Of a stretch of DNA of 64,000 nucleotides, positions 40,732 to 48,998 are shown piece by piece (position 1 is the stretch's first letter; the number at the start of each line of letters is the position of its first letter). Made by a program: the position numbers and the translations under genes. Origin of the DNA: Actinobacteria bacterium OV450. Its GTDB lineage: Bacteria > Actinomycetota > Actinomycetes > Streptomycetales > Streptomycetaceae. The notes beneath the pieces were generated by a model. That model did no database searches and had not been told where the DNA came from. It worked only from the letters and a program-made list of their open reading frames with translations. The DNA lies in the NCBI GenBank assembly GCA_001298555.1, contig LJCW01000338.1, positions 1-64,000 of the forward strand. The letters run 5' to 3'.

Positions 40732-41745
40732 TCAGCCCTTCTCGAGCCAGAGCTGGTCGAGGTTGACCTCGCACTGGTTCCCGGCCTCGCACGAGATCTT
40801 GATCGTGTTCGTGCCCTGCTTGAGCGTCACGAGCGACCAGGTGTTGGTCCAGCCCTTGTCCCACTCACCCGGCTTGGCCTGGCTGAAGTTCTTCATGTTG
40901 ATCGGCCGGGACTGCGCCTCGCCGTTGACGGTCAGCGTGGTGCTGGCGTCCTTGCCCGGCACCCCGTAGACCATCTTCAGCTTGTACTGGCCCGCCTTGG
41001 CCACGTCCACGGTCCAAGTCGCCGCGGCACCGGGGGCGTTCAGGCCGCCCACGTACTGGCCGCCCGTGCTCTTGGCGCCCGCCACCGTGCCTTCCAGGTG
41101 CGCGCCGCCGGTCAGGGACATGCCCGCGCCCGAGGCGTCCGCCTTGGGCAGCGGCGCGTCCGGGGACGCCGAGGTGCTCGGCTGCGCGGACTGCGAGTTC
41201 TGCGGCTGCGCGGACTGCTGCCCGCCCGCCGTGCCGCCGCTGTCCTTCGCCTTGTCCTTGTCGTCGCCGCCGAAGGCCAGGGCCGCACCGATGCCGATCA
41301 CGACCGCGGCGACCACCGCAACGGCCGCGATGAGCAGGCCCTTGCGGCTGGAACCGCCGCTTCCGCCGTGACCGCCCGGAGCGGGGATCGTCGTGGTGGT
41401 CTGCCCCTGCTGCGGCGGAACCCCGTAGCCGCCCGCCTGGAGGGCTTCCGGGGCCTGGTACTGGGCCTGGTAGGCCGGCGGCTGCGGCTGCGCCGGAACC
41501 TGGCCGCGCTGACCGCCGTACGTCCGCTCCCCGACAGTGCGCACCTGGTTGTACGAGGTACGGGGGACACCGGGCTGCACGCCGGGCTGCCCACCGACCG
41601 TCGGGCCGGGGTAGCCGTATCCACCGCCCTGCGTGGGCGGGGTGGCTCCGGCGGCCTGGCCGTCCGCGTAGAGATAGCCGAACGGATCGTCGTCCTCGGG
41701 CTGGTTCGCCCCACTGTTCGGGCCGTGGTTCGCGGGCGTCGTCAT
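40732..41745 (-). CDS. Membrane-anchored CBM35-like carbohydrate-binding protein
   Basis: The 337-residue protein has a Pro/Gly/Gln/Tyr-rich cytoplasmic head (residues 1-130, with QPQPPAYQAQYQAP), one membrane helix (GLLIAAVAVVAAVVIGIGAAL), a Ser/Gln/Pro linker, and a C-terminal beta-sandwich (about 205-337: AHLEGTVAGAKSTGGQYVG, TWTVDVAKAGQYKLKMVYG, NTWSLVTLKQGTNTIKISC, VNLDQLWLE), typical of CBM35. Two Cys near the end may form a disulphide. It lies 68 nt downstream of cdgB on the same strand and may be co-transcribed. Confidence 0.8.
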   Translation of the reverse strand: MTTPANHGPNSGANQPEDDDPFGYLYADGQAAGATPPTQGGGYGYPGPTVGGQPGVQPGVPRTSYNQVRTVGERTYGGQRGQVPAQPQPPAYQAQYQAPEALQAGGYGVPPQQGQTTTTIPAPGGHGGSGGSSRKGLLIAAVAVVAAVVIGIGAALAFGGDDKDKAKDSGGTAGGQQSAQPQNSQSAQPSTSASPDAPLPKADASGAGMSLTGGAHLEGTVAGAKSTGGQYVGGLNAPGAAATWTVDVAKAGQYKLKMVYGVPGKDASTTLTVNGEAQSRPINMKNFSQAKPGEWDKGWTNTWSLVTLKQGTNTIKISCEAGNQCEVNLDQLWLEKG

Positions 41746-41813
41746 CGCAGGTCACTCCTTTCGACCCACGGGAGCCTACCCCGAACACGTGCACCCACGG
41801 GCGGCCGATCGCC

Positions 41814-43529
41814 TCAGCCGGCCCGGCGGTGCGCCTTGGAGCGGGACCTTTTCTCGATGTACATCCGCTGGTCGGCCGAGCGCAGCACCTCGTCCGCGGA
41901 CATGCCGCAGCTGGCCCAGCCGATGCCGAAACTCGCGCCCACGCGCACCGCGCGGCCGTCCACCCGGATCGGCGGGATGATCGCGTTGCGCAGCCGCACG
42001 GCCAGGTCGGCGGCGTCGGCTGCGCCCAGGCCGTCGGCGAGGACGACGAATTCGTCACCACCCAGCCGAGCGACGGTGTCACCGTCCCTGACGCCCGTCG
42101 TCAGCCGCCGGGCCACCTCGATCAGGACCGCGTCACCCGTGTGGTGCCCGAACCGGTCGTTGATCGACTTGAACCCGTCGAGGTCGCAGAAGAGCACCGC
42201 GAGCCCCTTCGTCCCGTCGTCGACGTCACTCGCGGGCGCCACCGTGTGCACGTGGTGGTCGTACGGGCCCACGCCGGCGCCGGGCGTCCCGGGAGCGCCG
42301 GGCACCCCGGGGGCGGCCGGGAACTCGAACGGCTCGGGGAAGGCGTCGGGCTGGAAGCCGTGCTCGCCGGTGGCGGTCCCGCCGCCCGTCCCGCCGCCGT
42401 GGCCCTCGTAGGCCGCGTCGAGCGCCTCGACGGCGGTGGCACGCACCGACAGCGGCCTGCGGCACAGCCGCGCGCCGAGCCGGGAGCGCAGCTCGGCGCT
42501 GTTGGGCAGGCCGGTCAGCGAGTCGTGGCTGGCCCGGTGGGCGAGCTGGAGCTCGTGCCGCTTGCGCTCCTCGATGTCCTCGACGTGCGTGAGCAGGAAA
42601 CGCGGCCCGTCGGCGGCGTCCGCGACGACGGAGTTGCGCAGCGAGACCCATACGTACGTGCCGTCGCGCCGCCCCAGCCTCAGCTCGGCCCGCCCACCCT
42701 CGGCGGAGGTCCGCAGCAGGGTCCCGATGTCCTCGGGGTGGACCAGGTCGGAGAAGGAGTAGCGCCGCAGTACGGAGGCGGGCCGGCCCAGCAGCCGGCA
42801 CAGCGCGTCGTTGGTCCGCAGCAGCCGCCCGTGCTGGTCCCCGCCCATCTCGGCGATGGCCATCCCGCTGGGCGCGTACTCGAAGGCCTGCCGGAACGAC
42901 TCCTCGCTCGCGCGCAGCGCCTGCTGTTCACGCTCCAGCCGGACCAGGGCCCGCTGCATGTTCGCGCGAAGCCGTGCGTTGCTGATCGCAATCGCCGCCT
43001 GGAAGGCGTACATCTGGAGCGCTTCGCGGCCCCACGCGCCGGGCCGGCGCCCGTTGCGCGGTCTGTCCACCGAAATGACACCCAGAAGTTCCCCGCCGGA
43101 CGCATACATGGGGGCGTAGAGCCGGTCCTCGGGGTGCCACTCGTCCTCGAAGCGCGGATCGGGGCCGTCGGTGTGCCACTGGGGCACGTCGTCCTCCAGC
43201 AGGACCCAGCCCTCGGTGTGCGGGATGAAGCGGAGCCCGTCCCAGCTCTCACCCATCATCAGGCGGCGCTCCCAGGAGGCGCGGGAGCCGACGCGGCCGG
43301 TGATGAGGGCCTCTGCTGCGGGGTCGCCCGCGAAGGCGGCGACGACGAGATCCCCGTCAGGGCGTACGAGGTTGACACAGGCGAGTTCGTAGCCGAGGCC
43401 CACGACGATGCCGTCCACGACGGTCTGCAGGGTGTCCGCCAGGCTCCTGGCCGTGTTGAGCTCGGCCACCACCTGGTGAAGCTGCCGCAGGGTCGCAAGA
43501 CGGACGTACGGCTCCGACTCGGTCTCCAT
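41814..43529 (-). CDS. cdgB: Diguanylate cyclase CdgB (GAF-PAS-GGDEF)
   Basis: The 571-residue cytosolic protein is predicted to make cyclic-di-GMP, which in Streptomyces controls development through BldD. Domains: GAF (about 10-175), a short coiled coil (MQRALVRLEREQQALRASEE), PAS (about 200-315) and GGDEF (about 325-565). The active site is LGGDEFVVL, preceded by RDGD five residues before, an intact RXXD inhibitory site. A Gly/Pro-rich insertion of about 85 residues separates SLTGLPN from LFCDLDGFKSINDRFGHHTG. The ATG at 43529 is chosen because GGGGAGAG lies 6-7 nt upstream; starts at 43574 and 43610 are possible. The order matches S. coelicolor cdgB. Confidence 0.9.
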   Translation of the reverse strand: METESEPYVRLATLRQLHQVVAELNTARSLADTLQTVVDGIVVGLGYELACVNLVRPDGDLVVAAFAGDPAAEALITGRVGSRASWERRLMMGESWDGLRFIPHTEGWVLLEDDVPQWHTDGPDPRFEDEWHPEDRLYAPMYASGGELLGVISVDRPRNGRRPGAWGREALQMYAFQAAIAISNARLRANMQRALVRLEREQQALRASEESFRQAFEYAPSGMAIAEMGGDQHGRLLRTNDALCRLLGRPASVLRRYSFSDLVHPEDIGTLLRTSAEGGRAELRLGRRDGTYVWVSLRNSVVADAADGPRFLLTHVEDIEERKRHELQLAHRASHDSLTGLPNSAELRSRLGARLCRRPLSVRATAVEALDAAYEGHGGGTGGGTATGEHGFQPDAFPEPFEFPAAPGVPGAPGTPGAGVGPYDHHVHTVAPASDVDDGTKGLAVLFCDLDGFKSINDRFGHHTGDAVLIEVARRLTTGVRDGDTVARLGGDEFVVLADGLGAADAADLAVRLRNAIIPPIRVDGRAVRVGASFGIGWASCGMSADEVLRSADQRMYIEKRSRSKAHRRAG

Positions 43530-43843
43530 TGCTCGCTCTCCCCGAGACCTCGACAGCAACTCCAGGTTTGTCATCGGCGTTTCGTTGCGGTGTCCCGTCC
43601 ACTGAATCACAGTGAGCTGTGCGACAGGTACGCAGGGTCAACAAATCTTGCCCTCTGTGACTCAAGTCACATGAGATGAATAAAGGTAAGCGATGGGGTC
43701 CTCGACGCCTGGGAGCGCTCCCCCACATTCCCGGAAGCGAACGATACGCCCGGGGCCCGGGGCGGCCTAGGTCAACGGGCCGGGACACGGCTCGGACTCG
43801 GGCCCGATGTGCGGCGCGGGAGGGCGAGACTAGCGTTCCGAAC
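43530..43843. other. Divergent intergenic region cdgB/flavin reductase
   Basis: This 314-nt gap holds a perfect CRP-type site (43656-43671) and less GC-rich DNA from about 43600 to 43690, likely containing the cdgB promoter. I see no gene. GAGGGCGAGA just before 43844 could serve as a distant ribosome site for the flavin reductase. Confidence 0.5.
43656..43671. promoter_or_regulatory. Perfect CRP-type palindrome upstream of cdgB
   Basis: TGTGACTCAAGTCACA fits TGTGA-N6-TCACA exactly. It lies 127 nt from the cdgB start and 173 nt from the divergent gene. The inner TGACTCAAGTCA also resembles half of a BldD site, but with one base too few between half-sites. Confidence 0.6.
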
Positions 43844-44413
43844 GTGCCGAAGACGACCCCCGTACCCCTGACGATCCCCTCCACCCCTCATCCTGAGGGC
43901 GTGAGCAACGACGAGTTCCGGGCCGCGATGTCCCGACTGGCGGCCGGCGTGTGCCTGATCACCGCGCACGAGGTCCCGCTGACGCCGGACGGCCCGGGCG
44001 GCGAGGACGTCGGCATGACGGCCACCGCCTTCATGTCCGTGTCGCTGGACCCGCCGCTGGTCCTGGTGAGCCTGCGCGAGGGCTCCCGGATGGACGACCT
44101 GCTGGCCGAGCAGCCCCTGTGGGCGGTGTCGGTCCTCGCCGACCACCAGGTGCAGGTCGCGAGCCGCTTCTCGATGAAGAACCGCATCAGCGACCGGCTG
44201 CTCTTCGCGGACCTCCCGCACGTCCGCGGCGAGCTCTCGGGCGCCCCGCTGCTCTCGGACGCCCTGGCCACCCTCGAATGCCGTACGGAGAACCGCGTCG
44301 AGGCCGGCGACCACACCCTGGTCATCGGCCGCGTCCTCGGTTCGGCCCTGCCGAACCCCGACTCCCCGCCGCTGACCTACTTCCGCGGCCGCTACCGCCA
44401 CCTGTCGGGCTGA
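43844..44413 (+). CDS. Flavin reductase-like FMN-binding protein
   Basis: The 189-residue protein belongs to the flavin reductase (HpaC/RutF-like) split-barrel family: FRAAMSRLAAGVCLITAHE, VGMTATAFMSVSLDPPLVLV, EQPLWAVSVLADHQVQVASRF and PPLTYFRGRYRHLSG. It reduces FMN or FAD with NAD(P)H, usually for a partner monooxygenase, none of which is next to it. The GTG at 43844 is the first plausible start; GTG at 43901 (VSNDEFRAAM) is also credible and would remove the Pro-rich lead. Confidence 0.85.
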   Translation: MPKTTPVPLTIPSTPHPEGVSNDEFRAAMSRLAAGVCLITAHEVPLTPDGPGGEDVGMTATAFMSVSLDPPLVLVSLREGSRMDDLLAEQPLWAVSVLADHQVQVASRFSMKNRISDRLLFADLPHVRGELSGAPLLSDALATLECRTENRVEAGDHTLVIGRVLGSALPNPDSPPLTYFRGRYRHLSG

Positions 44414-44437
44414 GCCCCCGGCCCCGGGGACGGGGGC
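44414..44437. terminator. Convergent terminator
   Basis: GCCCCCG and CGGGGGC form the stem, with an inner CCCC/GGGG, exactly filling the 24-nt gap between the flavin reductase gene and the arfB-like gene. Confidence 0.7.
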
Positions 44438-44863
44438 CTACCAGTCGCGGCCGGTGCGTCCCCGCTTGGTCTCGGCCCGGGCCTTCTTCTCGCGCAGCCG
44501 CCGCTCGTTGATCCCCCGCGGGATCTTCGTGGCCCGGCGGGCCTTGGGCGGCGGCGCCGTGGCCTCCGCCAGCACGGACGCCATCCGGACCAGCGCCATC
44601 TCCCGGTTGCGGAACTGCGACCGGTGCTCGGAGGCCCGTACGGTCAGCACCCCGTCCACCAGCCGGCCGGCGAGGCGCTCCAGCGCCCGCTCCTTCCACA
44701 CCTCGGGCAGCGCCTTCGTCGCCGCCAGGTCGAACAGCAGCTCCACGCGGGAGTCCGACGTGTTCACGTGCTGGCCGCCCGGCCCGGAGGACCGCGAAAA
44801 GCGCCAGGCGAGCTCCGCCTCGGGGAGCACGACCGAACCGCGGATGACATAGGGACCAGGCAT
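44438..44863 (-). CDS. arfB: Peptidyl-tRNA hydrolase ArfB (YaeJ) family
   Basis: The 141-residue protein is a class I release-factor-like rescue factor that frees peptides on stalled ribosomes. It has the catalytic GGQ in RSSGPGGQHVNTSDSRVEL near residue 27, RASEHRSQFRNREMAL, and a basic C-terminal tail RRLREKKARAETKRGRTGR that would enter the mRNA channel. There is no codon-recognition domain. The ATG at 44863 is the natural start. Confidence 0.93.
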   Translation of the reverse strand: MPGPYVIRGSVVLPEAELAWRFSRSSGPGGQHVNTSDSRVELLFDLAATKALPEVWKERALERLAGRLVDGVLTVRASEHRSQFRNREMALVRMASVLAEATAPPPKARRATKIPRGINERRLREKKARAETKRGRTGRDW

Positions 44864-45031
44864 GCCCCCATGATCCCGCCCCGCGCGGTGCCCGTCACGC
44901 GTATTTCCGCACCGACCGCAGGACGAAACGCGGGCGGTGGAACCTGGCGGCCCCCTCCCTGCGTTATGAAGGTCAGCGGTACCTTGGCCACGATCTCGCG
45001 GCCATGCGAAGAGGAAGGGACACCAGTCAAA

Positions 45032-45607
45032 ATGGCAGTAAGCCTGTCCAAGGGCGGCAACGTCTCGCTCACGAAGGAGGCCCCGGGCCTCAGTGCGGTC
45101 ACGGTCGGCCTCGGCTGGGACGTCCGTACGACGACCGGTGTCGACTTCGACCTGGACGCCTCCGCCATCGCGGTCAACGCGACGGGCAAGGTCGTCTCCG
45201 ACGGTCACTTCGTCTTCTTCAACAACAAGTCCACCCCGGACCAGAGCATCGTCCACACCGGCGACAACCGCACCGGTGAGGGCTCCGGCGACGACGAGTC
45301 GATCAACGTCAACCTCGCCGCCCTCGCGGCCGACGTCGACAAGATCGTCTTCCCGGTCTCCATCTACGACGCCGAAGCCCGCAGCCAGAACTTCGGCCAG
45401 GTCCGCAACGCGTACATCCGCGTCGTGAACCAGGCCGGCGGCGCCGAGATCGCCCGCTACGACCTCTCCGAGGACGCGGCGACCGAGACCGCCATGGTCT
45501 TCGGCGAGCTCTACCGCAACGGCGCCGAGTGGAAGTTCCGCGCGGTCGGCCAGGGTTACGCCTCGGGCCTGACCGGCATCGCCCAGGACTTCGGCGTCAA
45601 CGTCTGA
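45032..45607 (+). CDS. terD: TerD family tellurium-resistance/stress protein
   Basis: The 191-residue calcium-binding TerD protein is standard: MAVSLSKGGNVSLTKEAPGL, VGLGWDVRTTTGVDFDLDAS, HFVFFNNKSTPDQSIVHTGD, NRTGEGSGDDESINVNLAAL, ARSQNFGQVRNAYIRVVN and WKFRAVGQGYASGLTGIAQD. The acidic clusters are the calcium ligands. It is monocistronic; Streptomyces carry several paralogues linked to stress and differentiation. GAGGAAGGG precedes the ATG by about 13 nt. Confidence 0.95.
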   Translation: MAVSLSKGGNVSLTKEAPGLSAVTVGLGWDVRTTTGVDFDLDASAIAVNATGKVVSDGHFVFFNNKSTPDQSIVHTGDNRTGEGSGDDESINVNLAALAADVDKIVFPVSIYDAEARSQNFGQVRNAYIRVVNQAGGAEIARYDLSEDAATETAMVFGELYRNGAEWKFRAVGQGYASGLTGIAQDFGVNV

Positions 45608-45622
45608 GTCCTCACCGAGGCC

Positions 45623-45657
45623 GAAGCCCCCTCCCGGCCGCCCGGGCAGGGGACTTC
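45623..45657 (+). terminator. terD terminator
   Basis: GAAGCCCCCT pairs with AGGGGACTTC with one internal mismatch, and CCCGG/CCGGG pair inside. It starts 16 nt after the terD stop. Confidence 0.7.
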
Positions 45658-45659
45658 GC

Positions 45660-46155
45660 CCTCAGGCCCGACCTCGGGCCCGCCTTCGCGCGCGGCCGCG
45701 GCTTCGGTCGCGGCGTTGGGCCCGACCTCAGGCGCGGCTTCAGGCGCGGTGCCTCGGGCCCGGCTTCGGGCGCGGGCGCGGCCTCGGGCACGACTTCAGG
45801 CCCGGCCTCGGGCGCGGGCGCGGCGTTGCCCCAGCCTTAGGCCCGGCTTCGGGCGCGGCCTCGCGCGCGACTTCGGGCTCGGGCGCGGGCTCGGCCTCGG
45901 GCGCGGGCGCGGCGTTGGGCCCGGCCTTAGGCCCGGCTTCGGGCGCGGCCTGGGGCGCGGCGTCGGCTCAGGCGCGACCTCGGGCGCGACTTCGGGCCCG
46001 GCCTCGGCTTCGGGCGTGGCCTCGGGCGCGACTTCGGGCCCGGCCTCGGCTTCGGGCGCCACCGCGGACGCGGGCGCGACTTCGGGGCCGGCCTCGGCTT
46101 CGGGCGTGGCCTCGGGCGCGACTTCGGGCCCGGCTTTGGCTTTGGCTTCGCTACG
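45660..46155. repeat. Degenerate GC-rich repeat field
   Basis: About 500 nt consists of variants of 12-mers such as CGGCTTCGGGCG and CGACTTCGGGCC. From about 45990 a 42-bp higher-order unit (containing GCGCGACTTCGGGCCCGGCC then TCGGCTTCGGGCGTGGCCTC) recurs several times. Minus-strand frames would encode Pro/Glu/Ala-rich repeats, but there is no start or ribosome site. I regard it as non-coding slippage DNA between terD and the GNAT gene. Confidence 0.8.
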
Positions 46156-46164
46156 GTTCGGCGG

Positions 46165-46680
46165 GTGATCCTCCAACCGCTCGCCCCCGTGGACGGTGCC
46201 CTGCCCGGCCCGGTCCTGACCGAGATCGCCGCGATCTACGCCACCAACCGCGCCTTCTTCGAGCTCAGTGGCGATTTCCCCGACCCGGCCCGCATCACCG
46301 TCGAGCAGGTCGCCGCGGCCCTCGCCGACGAACTCGCCCACGACGGCGCCCAAGTGCTCCTGGCCCGCTCGGCCGGCCGTCTGGTCGGCCTGGCCGCCAC
46401 CCTCGCCCACCACCCCGACCCGGCCTCCGCAGATCCGGACCCGTGGATCGGCCTGCTCCTCGTCGACGCCACCGCGCACCGCGCGGGATACGGACGCACC
46501 CTCGCAGCCCTCGTCGAGGACGACTTCCGCGCCGCCGGACGCACCGGCCTGCGGATCGCCGTACTCGACGCCAACACCGCCGGCATGGCGTTCTGGCAGG
46601 CCCAGGGCTACACCGCCCTGCGCCGCGCCAGGGACCGCGAACGCGGCCGCGACTGCACGGTGCTGCGCAAGGCGCTCTAG
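46165..46680 (+). CDS. GNAT family N-acetyltransferase
   Basis: The 171-residue GNAT protein shows AAIYATNRAFFELSGDFPDP, DPWIGLLLVDATAHRAGYGR with the RAGYG acetyl-CoA loop, and GLRIAVLDANTAGMAFWQAQGY. The start GTG follows the repeat field directly, with no clear ribosome site; the upstream repeats may contribute the promoter region. The substrate is unknown. Confidence 0.82.
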   Translation: MILQPLAPVDGALPGPVLTEIAAIYATNRAFFELSGDFPDPARITVEQVAAALADELAHDGAQVLLARSAGRLVGLAATLAHHPDPASADPDPWIGLLLVDATAHRAGYGRTLAALVEDDFRAAGRTGLRIAVLDANTAGMAFWQAQGYTALRRARDRERGRDCTVLRKAL

Positions 46681-46691
46681 ACCCTGTCGAC

Positions 46692-48122
46692 CTAGGAGTG
46701 CCCGGCGGACGGCTGCCCGGGCCGGCCCTCCCCGTACAGCCACACGTCCCAGACCTTCTTCAGGTCGTGGCCCGTCGTCCGCTCCGCGTACGCGGTGAAA
46801 TCGGCCGTACTCGCGTTCCCGTACCGGTGGTCGGCGGCCCAGCCGCGCAGCAGGGCGAAGAACTTCTCGTCGCCCACCTCCTGGCGGATCCGCTGCAGCA
46901 CCATCGCGCCCCGGTAGTACACCGGCGCCTCGGAGATGTCCTGCGCCTCGGGCGGATCGGCGGGCGGGAAGGCGGCCCAGTCGGAGCCGGCGTCCTTGTC
47001 CACCGCGGTGTCACCGGTGAGGAAGGCGTCGAAGTGCTGCTGCGCGGTGGTCCCGCCATGGTCCTCCGACCACAGCCATTCGGCGTACGTCGCGAAGCCC
47101 TCGTTGAGCCACATGTCCTTCCAGGACTTCGGCGACACCGAGTCACCGAACCACTGGTGGGCCGTCTCGTGCAGCACCAGCTTCTCGTCCGGCGCACCGG
47201 AGAAGACGGGTTTCGTCTGCGTCTCCAGCGCGTACGAGAGGGACTCGGCCGGCAGTACGATCGCGCCGGCCGTTCCGAACGGGTACGGGCCGAACCTGCG
47301 GCTGCCCCACTCCAGGATCTCCGGCAGCCGGGCCAGGGCCGGGGCACTGGCGGCCGCCTCCGCCGGGTCGACGGCCTCGTACAGCGCGACCCCCGAAGGG
47401 GTGCGCCCGGTCGTCACCTTGAACTTCCCGATCGCGGCGGTGGCCAGGTAGCTCGCCATCGGCTCCGGGCTGTGCCACACGAACTCGGTCCGGCGCCCGT
47501 CGGCGCTGTCGGTGCGGGAGCGCAACTCGCCGTTCGACACCGCCTCGTACCCCTTGGGCACGGTCAGGGTGATGTCGTAGGTCGCCTTGTCGCTGGGGTG
47601 GTGGTTCCCGGGGAACCAGGCCATCGAACCGATCGGCTCGCCGACCCCGACGGCGCCGTCCTCGGTGGTGATCCAGCCCTCATGGGACCCGTCGGCATCC
47701 GTGATCGGCTTCGGCTTCCCGTGGTAGTCGACCTCCGCACGGAAGACCTCGCCCTTCTTGAGGTCCGTGGCGGGACGCACCGTCAGCTCCCGCCCGGTGC
47801 GGTTGAACCGGGCGCCCCTGCCCTGCACGGTGACGCCCTCGACGTCCAGGCCGGCGAGGTCGAGGTTGAAGGAGCTCAGCCCCTGCTCCGCGCGGGCGGT
47901 GATGACGGCGGTGCCGTCCAACTGCCCGTCGGCGGGGTCATAGTCGAGGTCCAGGCCGTAGTGCTCGATCTGGTAGCCGCCGTTGCCCGCCTTGGGGAAG
48001 TAAGGGTCGCGCAGCCCGGACGCACCCGGCCGCCCCTGCACCGTGCCGGCCGTACACGCCGTGGTGAGGGCGAGCAGGGCGGCGGCAGGGACGGCGAGGC
48101 GGGAGAGCGCGCGGTGTTCCAC
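46692..48122 (-). CDS. Secreted M1-family zinc aminopeptidase (lipoprotein)
   Basis: The 476-residue protein has a lipoprotein-like signal (LAVPAAALLALTTAC near residue 22; the lipobox is weak). The aminopeptidase N-like beta domain follows, with GYQIEHYGLDLDYDPADGQL and IGSMAWFPGNHHPSDKATYD. The gluzincin active site is LVLHETAHQWFGDSV (HExxH near residue 310) with the third ligand Glu in MWLNEGFATYAEWL. APVYYRGAMVLQRIR ends the catalytic domain. It lacks the large C-terminal helical domain of full PepN, as many secreted streptomycete members do. GTG at 48122. Confidence 0.92.
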   Translation of the reverse strand: MEHRALSRLAVPAAALLALTTACTAGTVQGRPGASGLRDPYFPKAGNGGYQIEHYGLDLDYDPADGQLDGTAVITARAEQGLSSFNLDLAGLDVEGVTVQGRGARFNRTGRELTVRPATDLKKGEVFRAEVDYHGKPKPITDADGSHEGWITTEDGAVGVGEPIGSMAWFPGNHHPSDKATYDITLTVPKGYEAVSNGELRSRTDSADGRRTEFVWHSPEPMASYLATAAIGKFKVTTGRTPSGVALYEAVDPAEAAASAPALARLPEILEWGSRRFGPYPFGTAGAIVLPAESLSYALETQTKPVFSGAPDEKLVLHETAHQWFGDSVSPKSWKDMWLNEGFATYAEWLWSEDHGGTTAQQHFDAFLTGDTAVDKDAGSDWAAFPPADPPEAQDISEAPVYYRGAMVLQRIRQEVGDEKFFALLRGWAADHRYGNASTADFTAYAERTTGHDLKKVWDVWLYGEGRPGQPSAGHS

Positions 48123-48202
48123 GCGCCCGATCCTATGGGGGCCCGATGTGACGGTTCGGACCGTTTCCCGCGGAAGGCCGGATGTCGCGGGAAGGGTGGC
48201 TG

Positions 48203-48760
48203 CTACTTGTCGAGCGCGTCGGCGCCGGCCTTGGCGAACTTCTCGTCCAGGTCGCCGCTGGGGGCGCCGGCCACGCCGATGCCGGCCACCGGGGCGCCCT
48301 TGGCCTGCACCGGGGTGCCACCGCCGAGGAAGAGGGTGCCGGGGATGTCCTTCAGGTTGGGGGTCTGGGCGAGACGGCCCGCGAGCACCGAGGTCGGGGC
48401 GTTCCAGGACACGGCGGTGAAGGCCTTGCGCTGCGCCGACTCGTAGGACTGCGGGCCCGCGCCGTCGCCCCGCAGGGTCACGATGGTGTTGCCGTTGCGG
48501 TCCACGACCGCGACCGTCACCTTCTGGTTCTCCTTCTGCGCGGCGTCCAGCGCGGCCTGGGCGGCGCGGGTGGCGGCGTCGACGGTGAGGTGGGTCGTGG
48601 TGGTGAAGTTCTTCTCGTCCGCCCCGCCGTCCTTCTTCGCGGAGGCGGCGGCCGGGGCGGTCTCGGCCTGCGCGGCGCTGGCGCTGACCGCGCCGAAGGT
48701 CCCGGCGCCGAGCGCAACGGCGAGGGCGGTACCGGTGAGGATGCGGGTGCGGGTGTTCAT
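48203..48760 (-). CDS. hbpS: Secreted heme-binding protein HbpS (GlcG/DUF336 family)
   Basis: The 185-residue precursor has a signal peptide (cleavage likely after ASA or AQA near residues 29-32) and a GlcG/HbpS domain: FTTTTHLTVDAATRAAQAAL, VTVAVVDRNGNTIVTLRGDG, YESAQRKAFTAVSWNAPTS and LGGGTPVQAKGAPVAGIGVA. In Streptomyces reticuli and coelicolor, HbpS octamers bind heme and modulate the sensor kinase SenS under oxidative stress. Here it is divergent from senS/senR with a 238-nt gap, the same arrangement. Purified family members bind heme and iron. Confidence 0.9.
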   Translation of the reverse strand: MNTRTRILTGTALAVALGAGTFGAVSASAAQAETAPAAASAKKDGGADEKNFTTTTHLTVDAATRAAQAALDAAQKENQKVTVAVVDRNGNTIVTLRGDGAGPQSYESAQRKAFTAVSWNAPTSVLAGRLAQTPNLKDIPGTLFLGGGTPVQAKGAPVAGIGVAGAPSGDLDEKFAKAGADALDK

Positions 48761-48998
48761 CTCTGCTGCTCCTGGGTGCGTCGGCTGAGTACGTCGGCTC
48801 GTTCTGCTGCTCCAAGCCTGGGGCGGTACCCGGCGCCCGCCCGTCCCCGTACCGGCTCGCGGCGGCTGGCGGACCGGCTGACCCGGGGGTCAGCCGATCG
48901 GCCGATGCGGACCGGGTACGGGTACGGATTGGCTGGTCAGCGCCATCACGTCCGACCGGGCACGATGGAGGAGCCAGCCACCGACCCGGGAGCCCACT

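Noticed and set aside
43658..43669. BldD operator before cdgB
   Set aside because: The half-sites are spaced one base short of the BldD consensus as I know it. The CRP reading is exact, so the BldD label was not used.
45796..46743. Minus-strand frame with Glu-Ala-Pro repeats over the GC repeat field
   Set aside because: It overlaps the GNAT gene antisense and has no start signal. The repeats merely translate as low-complexity sequence.
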